Assembly: GCA_027576995.1 (NCBI GenBank)
Contig: JANBQC010000500.1
Coordinates: 1-21,130, forward strand
DNA from: Dimargaris cristalligena
Lineage: Eukaryota > Kickxellomycota > Dimargaritomycetes > Dimargaritales > Dimargaritaceae
Length of the DNA stretch: 21,130 nucleotides
Direction: 5' to 3'
Part shown: positions 1 through 10,399 of the stretch, in pieces
How positions within the stretch are numbered: position 1 is the stretch's first letter
Layout of the letters: the number at the start of each line of letters is the position of its first letter
Notes under the pieces: generated by a model
The model's database searches: none
The model's input: the letters and a program-made list of their open reading frames with translations, nothing else
What the model was told of the DNA's origin: nothing
Made by a program: the position numbers and the translations under genes

Positions 1-109
1 TTCTTTAGGGTAATCAGCTGGACCAACAGAAAGAACTGTGACTACTTATTAGCCTACCAAAGATTTTAGTAGGGGCCCAACACTTGGTCATCTCATCAAA
101 ACTGGTTGC

Positions 110-780
110 TGTTCATTCTACTGTGGGACTTTTGGGTTTCCCCTAGACATATAAAATCTGCTGGTTTGCCTCTTCTTTTGGCCTGCATATACCAATAACA
201 CAATATTAGATAATAGAAATAGCTACAAGTAAATCTTATATAGAGAGCAGTGGTGTTGTTGGTAGGGGTTACCCTACAACCAACCCCATTGCTCCAATTA
301 TTAAGCCCATAGTCTGGGCTTATCACAAGGTAAGTTGTGAGTTTACTAATATTTATTAATATATATAACTTGTTATCTTTTTGTGTATTGATGAGTAAAG
401 ACATTATTAATATATAGAATTCTGGTCATAATGGTTATTGAATTTCCTATGCCAAACATTTTCCCTTTTTTTGATTGGTGTGTGTGTATAATGGTGTTAA
501 TGAGACAGTGGTACTTAGTTTCTAAGAAATTATAATGCTCACATTTCAATTATGCTATCTTTTTGGTCAAGTGTTTTCCAATTGCACATACTTTTGAATT
601 TAATGCAGCTGTTATTGACCTAGAGCTTTACTTAATATTCCATAGTTTGTGTTGGACCTTCTAATCTAACTTTATCCAGATATAATAATTGTCTATTCCT
701 ATTAGGCCTTATAGTACCATATTAACCTTCCTATGGTCACCCCCAGTACTATGAGATCACCCTATATTATATAATTATTC
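110..780 (+). pseudogene. Decayed copy of the short gene at 2234-2608
   Basis: This stretch aligns in patches with 2070-2810 at an offset of about 2018-2036 bases. The clearest part is 22 codons ending at the donor AAG|GTAAGT (exon end 329), where 12 of 22 residues agree (GYPTTNP..APIIKPIVW here, DYSTADPKAPIVKPIYW there) and most differences fall at third positions without indels. The codon matching the other copy's ATG reads ATA, and the codon matching its CAA at 2543-2545 is TAA at 523-525. Both are single transitions. The surrounding DNA is AT-rich. I read it as a dead paralogue; the family is not recognised. It could instead be an exon of a longer gene whose other parts lie left of the window. 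Confidence 0.45.
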
Positions 781-2233
781 CCCTTCCAGACTCCTTGGTT
801 TACACTAATCACTCCAGTGCTAATCTGAAGACTATTCCAAGTCCTCTTGGCCATCCAGTTGGTCTATTTTATCTTACCCTAGTCTTAGTAGTATCCTTCT
901 CTGGGGACCTCACTCTGGAGTCATCCTTGCATATATATAACTGGGCCCCACCAGGACTATTTTGAACCTTAGCTTATTCCTGCCCCCTAGTTTATCCTAA
1001 TAAACTATATATATGCTTACCCCCCTTTGTATTTAACTAATAAGTGTGCTTACTGCACATCCCTTACTTATACCTGTATCTAGTAGCCTTTATTAGTTCA
1101 TACTGTGCCCCCAGCCTAATACTAGGACCTGCTTAGCTGAGCCTAAGCCCTATCTGCCATTAAAAGCCTATCCTTGTCACTCTTGATGGACTAGGAGTGG
1201 TTAACTTGGGTGACACTATTCAAATGTGAATGATTGGATACTACTCAGGCTGTGGCCTTTTATTGATGCTTATTAGGCCACCTATTATTACTATAAACTT
1301 ATTACACATCCCCTATATTATTCAAAGCCTTATTATTTAAGGACCTATGTTAGATTATGGCAATTTTAATATTTGGAATATTTGAAGCACCTTTCAATAG
1401 AAATTTAAACATCTATAGTGGCATTCTACACTGATACAAAAGGGACCTATTGAATATTCCCATATATCTGAGTTAGGAAATATTCTAGTTTCTATGACAT
1501 AAAAATAGGCATTCGGTTTTATGATATATTCTTATAACCTGTAGTCATGCCTAATCCAACACAAATTGGCTTGGCTGGGCCATGCCTTGAATAAATAGCG
1601 ACATTAGCATTATATTTGGTCATTAACAAGACACAGGGGGTGGGAAACAAAGGTGTCATATCTAACTAGACAATTCGAGTGTAGAATATGGGGAAAAAAG
1701 AGTCAGTAACCAGGAATGGAAGGCCGTATTAACAATGCACAAATAGGATAATGCTGGTATACCTTATTTTTAGCTAGTAGGGAAAATCAATGGGAATAGC
1801 CGAATTGTTCTTGACTATGGCAGGGAAAAACATTGTTATCCATAGAATGAATGCTTCTCCCAATGGGTGGGAAGTACTGTTATTAGTGAAAGAGTCGCCA
1901 CCTTCACGAAAAAGATTAGGGCTTGTATATCAGGATGTATAGGTCTATTATGCTGTTTGTCTTGGTATTTGAATTGCATTGAATTAGAAGGAAGTATACA
2001 ATACAAGGAAAACCCAACTAGGAAATACTGTAACACTGGAAAATGTTAAAAATCAGCTTCACTAATGGCCTCATTAGTTCTTTTTTTTTATCCTGTGTGG
2101 GAATCCCTTATTCCCCGGCCAATATATCTTTTTTTTCTGGGTCAGGAGTTGTACCCCCAGAATTATATAAATGCACCTGCTCCTGTCGCCCAAAGTTTAT
2201 GAATATAAATTTACTGTCACACATTATTTGACT

Positions 2234-2608
2234 ATGGCTTTGATTAATATCATTCTAACCAGGGGCAAGGATCGGCCCAGTAGGGATTACTCTACAGCCG
2301 ATCCTAAGGCGCCCATTGTAAAACCCATATATTGGGTTTTACAAAAGGTAAGCTCACACTTTTATAAATATATATATATATGTTGTTAATATTATCACTT
2401 CGGTGCAACCCTCCGGCCTTTTTATACTTCTCCATTGGTGATCATTACACTGCCATTTGACCGTTGGATTATTTCATACTGATACTACAGTTAGTGAAAG
2501 GGTGGGGGTGAAAGGATAATTGGGGCGGTGGCTGCTTGTTTCCAAGGAGTTATACTGACCCTTGTCCCATTTGCCACGACGGCCAATTTTTCATTCCTAG
2601 CATGTTAG
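2234..2608 (+). CDS. Unrecognised small two-exon gene with one membrane segment (tentative)
   Basis: Exon 1 is 2234-2347: ATG followed by 38 open codons (MALINIIL... to KPIYWVLQK) ending in phase 0 at AAG|GTAAGC. The second exon is less certain. A frame running to TAG at 2606-2608 encodes a hydrophobic stretch (GAVAACFQGVILTLVPFA) that would cross a membrane once. It aligns codon by codon with the decayed copy at 500-560. The best phase-0 acceptor is a weak AAAG at about 2497-2500; a better CAG at about 2491 gives a stop. The full product would be about 74 residues. I do not recognise the family. A resemblance to small single-helix respiratory-chain accessory subunits is only an impression. 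The gene may be partly decayed itself, as its acceptor is poor. Confidence 0.35.
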
Positions 2609-3688
2609 AAGTTATAATACAGGGGCCTCTTTCAAATGCGTAATGGATTCTAACTAATGATGATATATCTATTGTATTTTATAATACCTTGTCCCCTCTA
2701 TACAGATTAAAAACACATTTAGGTCTAGAAAGTAACCGACCCTATAGTGCAGCTCTGATGGGCCCCCCTCACCTCTGTACCTGGACCATACTGCGTCAAA
2801 TGGGTTATTATGCCCCATAACATGGCCTTACTGGTCACAATTCCCCGGGCCTTTCCCCCCTGGACGCGGATGCCACTACTAACTGTTTCCTGGGGATTCT
2901 TTTTAGAGTTCTATCAGTCATCTATTAACATTATTTGTGCAGGTCACTGCTTGGCCTCACTTCCTCTCCCGGCAGCATAATCACCTTTCAACTTTAATAC
3001 CGCCAACCGTCACCTGCCATTTCCATCGAGTAATTGGAAATCGCCACTCTGGGTAATATATCCTGCATTACCCCCCATTGTTCCCCATTCACTACCCTTT
3101 TTACTATGTGGAACGACAAATTGGTAAAATAGCGTGCAGGTATAGAATTCTCCGAGGTTCACTATACACTATGTCTAACCTGGTGCTATTGCATCCTGGT
3201 TTAAATATTAAATAATAAATCAACCCATTCTATAACTTCCTATTAATAATAGTGACATTACCTGCTAGAGCGTGAAGGTGTCTCCTGTAGCAAGCCTACG
3301 CACTAAGTTGGGTTCGAATAGTAGTGACCACGGCGAGGCGTATCCCTCACAGCCTGTGATTCGCCTGAGCTTCTGCGGTCACCGCGTTGAGACCTCATAA
3401 TACCCCTTACTCTGTGGTTAGCGCGTTGACTACTTACCAAATGGCCTTAGGGCAGTAACATTTCTTGCATGACTTAGTTAAGAATAGCTCTTTCTATTCA
3501 ACTATCTCCATTTTTAGATTGCTTTATTCAACCCTAATTCGAAATCTCAGTAAGGAGACGGAAGCACAATCAGCCTGTATTTGTTTTCCCTCTCCCCTCC
3601 CCTTCAGCACCACCCAATCGTCGCATTACTTGAATTCGGAACCTATATTTTTTTTTGCTACGCTGCGTTGTCCGATTCATTGGGCCTC

Positions 3689-4598
3689 ATGAGTGCCTAC
3701 GACGATCTCATCGGGGGTTCCCTTAAGTTGAAAGGAAAAGGCGGGGGAGTTACCAAGTAAGTTCCACCTCCATCCCAGGGCGATTCGGTTACATACATTC
3801 CAATGGAGTGTCAGGGAGGTGCACCTCCTTCCTCAGTATTGCATTAGGCGATCCCATTATACATTGAAGCTGGAACCATGATCCCCTCAGACTTGACATG
3901 CCACATTGAGGTATTTCACCTAACTCTCGCATGTACCGTATGTCCCATCTACGCGTCTTTACAACCCTCGCTCCACCGCTTACAGAAAGAGTAAAAAGTC
4001 CAAGAAGTCGAAAAAGGCTAGTCACAGTGGTAGTAGCGGCAGCGGTAGATCAACTGCTAAGCAATACGACCAGAGCCAAGATGGCGATTCAAGTCAGATT
4101 ATCACTCCCGCTGAAGCATCAGTAGCCAAAACCAAGGCTGAAATTGAATTCGAAAAGGCCCAAGAAAGACGGGTAAGTTCGTGGATTGATTATTTAGTAG
4201 TTTGGCGGCGACTGGGGACTAGTTAATTAGTCGGACACTCTCATTCAGCAGCTCTAAGAGTGCTTTTACATTTCGATATACGGTCACTCCATTTGATTTG
4301 AAGACAGTCAAGGCCATGACGGAGTGTATCCACCCCCTCTCCTTGGTATATATTACCACCTATAACTTAGTTTGATTAGAAGTGCGGATACTTACATATA
4401 TGGATCTCTTTATTCTTGGTATATATATTCTTATTGTGGGGGGTGTATTATTATGGCCATTCCCGGCATCTTTACTAGAAAATGAAACAATACTCCAAAT
4501 TCGTCGAGAAATCCCATCCCGAACGGGTGGCTGAGTTTAACGAGAAATTAGACAAACTATCCGAGCACTATGATATTCCGAAAGTGGGACCTGGCTAA
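3689..4598 (+). CDS. FAM32A: FAM32A-like protein, three exons
   Basis: Exons are 3689-3756, 3986-4172 and 4479-4598, joined in phases 2 and 0, giving 124 residues. Donors are GTAAGT twice, acceptors ACAG and CTAG. The start MSAYDDLIGGSLKLKG matches the conserved FAM32A N-terminus with its GxLKLKG motif. A lysine/serine run (KKSKKSKKSKKASHSG, about residues 23-38) and a Ser/Gly linker follow. The C-terminus carries the family signature: an acidic/basic helix (EFEKAQERRKMKQYSK), then RVAEFNEKLDKLSEHYDIPKV and the stop. Human FAM32A is 112 residues, so length fits. Known of the family: a small nuclear protein, seen bound to the catalytic spliceosome in human complexes, where it helps 3' splice-site use. 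That role here is inferred from homology. Intron 2 is 306 nt, intron 1 229 nt. Confidence 0.88.
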
Positions 4599-4818
4599 TG
4601 TGTGCTGCTGTGTCGATGGTTTGATCCCATCGATCGCCTAGCGACTCACTTCGCTATTCCCCTTTACTATATTCCAAATTACCTCGTTTGTTGTTGGAGG
4701 AGGGATGTCGGAAGTATGTTTGACCCTTTTGATTGGCCATTTTCCGGCTGGGTGCCGCAGTACTGTAAATCCCACCTTTCCCACCCAGTCGCTCGTTCTA
4801 TTTCTCTCACCCTTTATC

Positions 4819-4824
4819 AATAAA
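4819..4824 (+). terminator. Candidate poly(A) signal of the FAM32A-like gene
   Basis: AATAAA lies 221 bases after the stop codon. It is a short motif and could occur by chance in this AT-rich stretch. Confidence 0.3.
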
Positions 4825-6311
4825 TGGGTGAACTTCAACCCAACTGTATAAGATTTTACACAATATGTGTATGGGAGAATATGTGGGAGAATAACTTTTG
4901 ACCAGTAATATTTACCTCATCAAATGGATTATTCGTTATACAGCCTGGATGAATATCTGCCAAATTTTACTGTTTATGTTTTATCAATCCCCCCCCCAGT
5001 CACTAAATCTGAGCAATTTGCTTGGGGTTGGGCTAAAATCGCGCAGTATAGGTTGTTGACTCATCTGTAGCGAGTTGAGTGCTGGGCGTTTTTAGGAAGG
5101 CACTGGAAGCCATGGATTTTTGTGACGGGGAACTGCGGAAGTCCCCTTCTAACCCAATCGAGGTTGGTTAAGTATCCCAATAATGGTTAAAAGGGGGAGA
5201 TTGGCAGGCATTAAAGTTTAGTTCTAGCGGAGGAAAGTCCTAATTGACATGGGTTAAAGAGGAAGGGCCGATTGACAGCAGCTATTGTGTGACGTCACGG
5301 GCTTTAGTTTAATAGTGCCGTAAAGCAAGGGAGAATGGCCTGTCCAAACTTGGCACGTAGTTTCCTTTATTGGCAGTGGTAAGGGGGGGAAGTTGAATTG
5401 TTTGGACCTATGGTAATGAATGACGCAGGGCTTAAAATTGGGTGTAACCCTCACTAACTACTACTTATTGACGTAATAATTCCGATTGGTTCCCACACCA
5501 TCGAGATTTATGGGGGCGCATCCCGCAGCAAGCTCCGTCCAAAATAACTAACTAAGCCATTCACACCTTCTCTACCCATGTGCCGCTTCAATAGAATCTA
5601 TTCATTAGCCCCTGTCTATAGAGAAATAGAGAGAAACACCCCTGCCATTCTTGGTGACGAATGACGTATGACCACCCATCGACATCGGAGAAGCGGAACC
5701 ATGGCTACGAAATGAATGACGAAGAGGCGTATTATTATTAACCTTCCGCTCGTCATCCATCTAGGTCTATCTTCGCCCGGCTAACCTCGCACACAGCCAG
5801 TCACAGATGACGCGACACAGGCTCTTTCCTTTGGAGAAGACGGGAGGGAGGGAGACTCGCCATCAGTTGCCAAGCCTTCTCTCGCCTTCGAAACCGCCCT
5901 CGCCCATCCTGCTAAGAAGATAGACAAAGTGGCTTTGGTCCTCCTGTTATTGTTGTTGTGCCCTTCGCCTTAGCGCCGTTTCGCTTGAGCCCTCTCGCAT
6001 CACCACGAATTAAGAATATCTATATATATAGCGAGAGAGAGACGGCTGAGCCCAACTCTTTGGTTTGACTTACATCCCGATCATCCTATTGTTCAGGTTT
6101 CACTCCTCAAACGCTATACCCTCTTTCTCTCCTTACATCTCTGACTTCGCCACTATATAGTAATCATTGCTGCAATTAACCCGCCTCTTTCTTCCCAATA
6201 CAACCCCAACCTTACCCCTTTTCTCTACCCCTATCTATCATTTTCGGTATTCGTGTTACACGCGATTGAATTGTTCTTACCTATTTTACCCCTACCCATT
6301 CATTTACCATC
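4825..6311. other. Long intergenic region ahead of RTC3
   Basis: About 1.5 kb without a supported gene. The proximal 250 bases are CT-rich and hold a TATA-like ACTATATAG near 6151-6159, as expected of a promoter and leader. A short AT run followed by GA repeats sits near 6018-6043. A hairpin with GGGGAACT and AAGTCCCC arms lies at about 5127-5146. The main feature is the series of TGACG sites listed separately. Confidence 0.5.
5123..5815. promoter_or_regulatory. Cluster of TGACG (CRE/bZIP-type) sites
   Basis: TGACG occurs at 5123, 5290, 5421, 5469, 5655, 5662, 5717 and 5808 on the plus strand, and as CGTCA at 5751. The one at 5290-5297 is the full palindrome TGACGTCA inside GTGACGTCAC. Those at 5469 (TGACGTAA) and 5662 (TGACGTAT) are near-palindromes. 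TGACGTCA is the known target of ATF/CREB-type bZIP factors, which in fungi often act in stress responses. RTC3, the next gene downstream, is stress-induced in budding yeast, so a link is plausible, but binding here is inference. Confidence 0.45.
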
Positions 6312-7060
6312 ATGTCGAGCGCTACCAAGATCGTTTACAAGGACACCCACAAGGGCAGTGAAGAATTCTTCGTCTTTGCCGAACCCGACATGATCAAAAA
6401 ATGGCGCAAGGATAAGTCTATCCCCCTGGCCCAAGTGCTCGAAAGTAAGTGTAGTATACTCCCCCCTCCCTTCCGATATAGCGACCGAATGCACGCCATC
6501 TCTACTCATACCTCGGGGGATGGCTTGAGCCCGAAATCGATTACCTAGTGCGTTAATTGAGATATCCACTCAGCAATACATAATTAACCACCCTTATTGT
6601 ATCTGCTCGGTCTGGCCATGTAACTCCTATACACCTGTTACATAATCATACTATATAGCCTTCAATGTCTACACCGTTGACACGGGCGGCAACACCGGTT
6701 TGGCCTCCACCCCTTCCAAGGGCACCTTAGAGTAAGTACAGTAGTAGTCATATCCTTCCTAATTATAATGAAAGATACCACCATCCATGATGGGGTACTA
6801 CCCCTTCCCTTCTCCCCAAGACGTAAGAATCCCCTCGGTCTACACCACAGCTCTTCCTAGAAAGACTTACTAATTAATCCCCATTGGATATATACTTCCC
6901 CTGGCATACCCATCGTGATTCTAGATCGACGTTCCAAACCTCGAACGTTGATGATATTTGCCGGTTTATCTTGGAACGCGGCGAAATTAAGGGCGACTTT
7001 GAAGGCATGGGTAACCGCGATGAAACCAAGGATCCCTTCACTCTGGGCCAGTACAACTAA
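6312..7060 (+). CDS. RTC3: Rtc3-like protein with SBDS N-terminal domain, three exons
   Basis: Exons are 6312-6444, 6659-6731 and 6925-7060, joined in phases 1 and 2, giving 113 residues; the yeast protein has 111. All donors are GTAAGT-like and acceptors are TATAG and TCTAG. The sequence starts MSSATKIVYKDTHKGSEEFF and runs through MIKKWRKDKSIPLAQVLETFNVY, which is the FYSH-like fold shared with the N-terminal domain of the ribosome-maturation factor SBDS/Sdo1. It ends with DICRFILERGEIKG and a short tail. The family is a stand-alone single-domain protein of fungi. In yeast it is called Restriction of Telomere Capping 3, is linked to RNA metabolism and stress, and is found in cytoplasm and nucleus. 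The exact biochemical role is not settled. The leader ends in ACCATCATG. Intron 2 carries a TACTAAT branch-like motif at 6868-6874. Confidence 0.9.
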
Positions 7061-7082
7061 AACCGGGGGATAACCAGTAGTG

Positions 7083-7099
7083 TCTCTCTCTCTCTCTCT
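7083..7099. repeat. (TC)n microsatellite
   Basis: A run of alternating T and C directly after the RTC3 stop, in its 3' untranslated region. Confidence 0.7.
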
Positions 7100-7249
7100 T
7101 TCTCCACAATATACTAGCTACCCTCATTGCCATCTGTCGAGTACAAAAGTCCCCTCAAAATAATATTTAGGGCAGAGCGGCAGACTCGCTGATTCGGAAT
7201 AGGTTGTGTGTGGTCTCTGCTTATTTTCTTGGCTCCATTTAGTCTCATC

Positions 7250-7255
7250 AATAAA
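7250..7255 (+). terminator. Candidate poly(A) signal of RTC3
   Basis: AATAAA 190 bases after the RTC3 stop codon. No other supported gene lies on this strand here. Confidence 0.35.
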
Positions 7256-7544
7256 GTATGCTGCAACTGTCAAATAGTAGGGGTCATGCATGCGCTTCAC
7301 CCTTTAGGGTAGGTGTGGTTACTTCATTGGAGTGCGGAGAGGGGCTCTGGGAATGATACTAGACAATAGGAGCTTTCGCATAGGTATACCACCCAATGAC
7401 ATCAGAATAGTAGAAATTACCTACCTTCGTTTGGTTTGATGACCTAGCGAATACATCATGGGAAAATAAGCGTAGCACCATAGTAAGTACGTATACAGCC
7501 AAGAGATATCTTTGGAAATACAAAAGAGAAAGGGTATATCGTAA

Positions 7545-7550
7545 TTTATT
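7545..7550 (-). terminator. Candidate poly(A) signal of RPA34
   Basis: AATAAA on the minus strand, 172 bases after the RPA34 stop. Short motif, moderate support. Confidence 0.3.
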
Positions 7551-7722
7551 TAGCTACTATTTAGTATTACCAGTGGAGCAATAGCACTGCACTAGGAGGC
7601 GGGGTGGTCCACGGAGTGAGAGGGGCTATGGTTAGCCAATGCGGAACACAACATGTATGAAAGTCACATACACATGATTGACCCCCCGAAAAATGACGCG
7701 GTGATGAGGGAGGTGTTTGCTT

Positions 7723-9322
7723 CTACTTTTTATCGGTCCGGCGCTTCTTGTGTCCCGAATCAGATTCCTTTTTGGTCTTGTGAGACTTCTTTTCCTTCTT
7801 AATGGGCGTTGATTCAACTTCATTGGTATCGGCGGCGATGGTGGTGGTAGTAGTAGTAGTAGTGGTGGTGGTGGTGTCAGTGGGACCACCTAAACAAAGC
7901 AAAGTAAAGCAAACCAAACAAAACCAAACGAAAAAAGAATAGCATAGGGAAGTGCTAAATGTTTAGCCAGACCTATCGATGACATTATAAATAGGTAGGT
8001 TGATTGAGCCATACAATGCCTCTATAGTTTTGTAGAAATAATTCAAACTTACCGGTTGTGAATCCGTTGGGCTTGAAGCGGTGGATAATATTATCGGGCA
8101 GAGGACGCTTAGTGGGAGGTCGCGAGGCGAGGGCTTTCAATTCCTCGGTACTATCAGGAACATCGCACCGCTCGACAATCGACATGAACTTGGTGGCCTC
8201 GAGATTGGCTGGTAATCCCAAGTTAACATATCATCACATCATAATCAAAAATACATTAAAAATGAAAGTGGCATATATAATCAGCAATAATGTATATAAT
8301 AATATACATATATATATATATATTGCCAAACCCGCTTACTTGACTTAGTCAAAGTGAGCTTGTATGGTGATACTCGCTGTTGCTGTTGTTTGTTTTTTTA
8401 GGAGGGGGGGATTCAATGAATATAGTCCACATGGCACCCATTTTTTCTATCAATAAAACCGTTATATTTATAAATATGTAAATATCGAAAAGACTTACCG
8501 AATGATAGGTTGCCGGCACTATTGGCCAAAAGCGGAGTCATACTACGGAGTTCCTGGGCACCGGTGAAGTCATTGGAAATACTTTCATGGCTCACCAGAG
8601 AGTGCTCAGCAGTCTCGGGATTGATGGGCTGACTCATGCGAAGGTCATACTTCGTAGTACCCAATTTAATGCGCAGAACCCGGCTGTGGCCGTTTTCCGG
8701 CTCAACGCGGTTCAGGTCCAATTCGGCACCGTTAAATACCTCGGGGTCGAGCTGGAAAATGCAAGCATCATTATAAAATTATATATATATATATATATGT
8801 ATGTATATTAGTAAATTACATGATGAGACAGATATGCCCAGTAATACCGGGGTTTGCCCCATTAAACCCGAGCGGGCCGGTGTAGGGAAGAATACTACTG
8901 ATTGAATAAAGGGTACATTCGCGAGAACTCGGTATCTTCCGCGGGAGCTTCACTTACGCTGTCAGGAATACGGATGAGCCAAATCTGTTGGTCTTGGAGA
9001 TCATCGACCTTGGTGGTCGCGTCCTGATCGACTCCGGCATCTAAAAAGTCCTTGGGGACATCGAATACTACTCTATAAGAAATAGTGGAAAATATATATA
9101 AAAGACAAGGTGCCATTATCGGACAATCGTACCCATACATAGTAGAGAAACTCGGTTAAACGAAAGTGGCAATAGTGGGGTTATTGTATCAATATGCCAA
9201 TATGCCGAGGGTCAGGGAGGCGAATCTCTGCAGCGCTAGGCTCTATGCGATTAAGGGGAGGGGGGAGGGGAGATTGTACTAAAATTGTCTCGCTTGGAGC
9301 GGATAACCTACTTTGACGACAT
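7723..9322 (-). CDS. RPA34: RNA polymerase I subunit Rpa34-like, five exons
   Basis: Exons in transcript order: 9322-9312, 9072-8958, 8751-8499, 8208-8053 and 7889-7723, giving 233 residues, the usual size for fungal Rpa34. Phases agree at every junction. The N-terminal part has VVFDVPKDF then DQQIWLIRIPDSLDPEVFNG, matching the Rpa34 pattern of a short F-x-PxxF stretch, a W-LI-x-P strand and a following hydrophobic-G element. It should dimerise through this domain with Rpa49 on Pol I, aiding rRNA transcription in the nucleolus. Middle motifs include KRPLPDNIIHRFKPNGF. The tail has twelve threonines in a row, then a lysine-rich end (KKEKKSHKTKKESDSGHKKR), also typical. Exon 1 (11 nt, ATGTCGTCAAA) is chosen by phase and a GTAGGT donor; it is the least certain part. 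The family call rests on motif and layout, not a strong match. Confidence 0.62.
7841..7876 (-). repeat. Trinucleotide run coding for twelve threonines in RPA34
   Basis: On the plus strand this is a GGT/AGT run; on the coding strand it reads ACC and ACT codons only. It sits at the start of the last exon between the conserved domain and the lysine-rich tail, so its length can probably vary. Confidence 0.85.
8308..8323. repeat. (AT)n run in RPA34 intron
   Basis: Alternating A and T within the 290-nt third intron of RPA34. Confidence 0.8.
8780..8798. repeat. (AT)n run in RPA34 intron
   Basis: Alternating T and A within the 206-nt second intron of RPA34, just upstream of the acceptor. Confidence 0.8.
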
Positions 9323-10399
9323 GGGATTGGATACTATAGGGAAGTGGTTGAATAGAGGGGGGCAGCAAACGAAACTGAACTCACAATGGAGACGAAATTA
9401 GCTAGTATTAGAAGAAGAGGAGGAAATAGGCGGTATGCCGAAAGGAATTTTTTTAAAAAAATATATAAAAATAAATACGCAGGTAAAAGGTATATTGTAG
9501 AGAAGGTACGTTCAGGAATTGAACCAATGGTTTGCCGGGTTAATGGAAATGGGAATGAGGATTAGGCACGGCACTGGGAGGGGAAAGGTAGACGAGTTCA
9601 CCAAAGTAGCGTTGCTTAGAGACAATGCCTCGAGGGGTGGATTCGCTGTGAATTGAGCTTCGAAGTAAAGGACACGCTGTGACAACTAATAAAAACTTTC
9701 ATCCTTTCTCCCTAACCACGTATATCTAGTATGCGGCCAAAAAAAAAAAGGAGAACAGTATGTACTCACCACCCATTAGCATATAATCAGAAAACCCGAT
9801 CCATAAATCCATTCACGTGATCTATCACTATCCAATATGGAAGAAACGGTTAAGTGCGTGGGGGTTTACTTTGGCTATTACAAGTAAACCTTCTGTCGCC
9901 ATTACGGTCTTTGTCTTAAGGGTTGTTGAGCATTTAAATATCAGCTAGTAGTAGCACAACCTATGTAGACAATGTAATACGTTCAATTCAGCAGTATATC
10001 GAATTATATATTTGATGAGAGCAGAATTACCAGCAAATGTTAAACCCCCCGCCTATCTTCTCATATTATATATATATATGTTTTAAATTATATACAGTCG
10101 AGTTGAATCTTGCCCATACACATCCTGATAAAATTGAGAGGGAGTGATATTTAATGATATATGAGGTATAACTAGTACACGAGGCTTCCGGTGATACGAC
10201 AGCGAAGAGACATTAGAAAGAAGGTGTATGGTAGTGAAGAAAGTTATATATGTATATAGAGAGTAAAGCGAAATCATGGAAAACGGGACATCAACGATAG
10301 GTGGAAAAAGAACCCAAGAGGATGTGTGCGTGTGTGCATACATATACCACCCCCCATATAAATGAATGAATGTTGTTTTATGTTTATCAATCGCCCAAT
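9323..10399. other. Intergenic region between MOB1 and RPA34
   Basis: About 1.1 kb holding the RPA34 promoter and the MOB1 3' region, both minus strand. It contains a short alternating AT run at 10067-10079, an A9 tract near 9740 and G-rich sequence just inside the RPA34 first intron (about 9255-9270). A minus-strand ATGCTAATGGGTG followed by GTGAGT at about 9764-9782 could be a short upstream exon, but its phase does not fit the RPA34 exons. No other gene supported. Confidence 0.45.

Larger units (their letters stand above)
1..3688. other. Gene-poor AT-rich left end
   Basis: Apart from the two related short loci, no recognisable gene was found. The first 2 kb are strongly AT-rich with many stops in all frames. 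From about 2400 the base composition becomes more balanced. An open frame of 74 codons lies at 2759-2980 and a 45-codon frame with its own ATG at 2065-2202; neither has good splice sites or a recognised product. The last 250 bases, rich in CT, are probably the promoter and leader of the FAM32A-like gene. Confidence 0.4.
7061..7722. other. Convergent intergenic region
   Basis: About 660 bases between the stop codons of RTC3 (+) and RPA34 (-). It holds candidate poly(A) signals for both and nothing else that I can support. Confidence 0.5.

Noticed and set aside
3308..3330. GGTTCGAAT resembling a tRNA T-loop
   Set aside because: The flanking bases do not pair into a T stem or acceptor stem, and no anticodon arm is present.
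3465..3692. 75-codon frame ending across the FAM32A start codon (ATGA)
   Set aside because: It has no ATG start, only TTG, so it is not a convincing upstream frame.
9255..9270. G-rich run as a quadruplex
   Set aside because: Three G blocks separated by single A leave no loop for a fourth tract; weak case.
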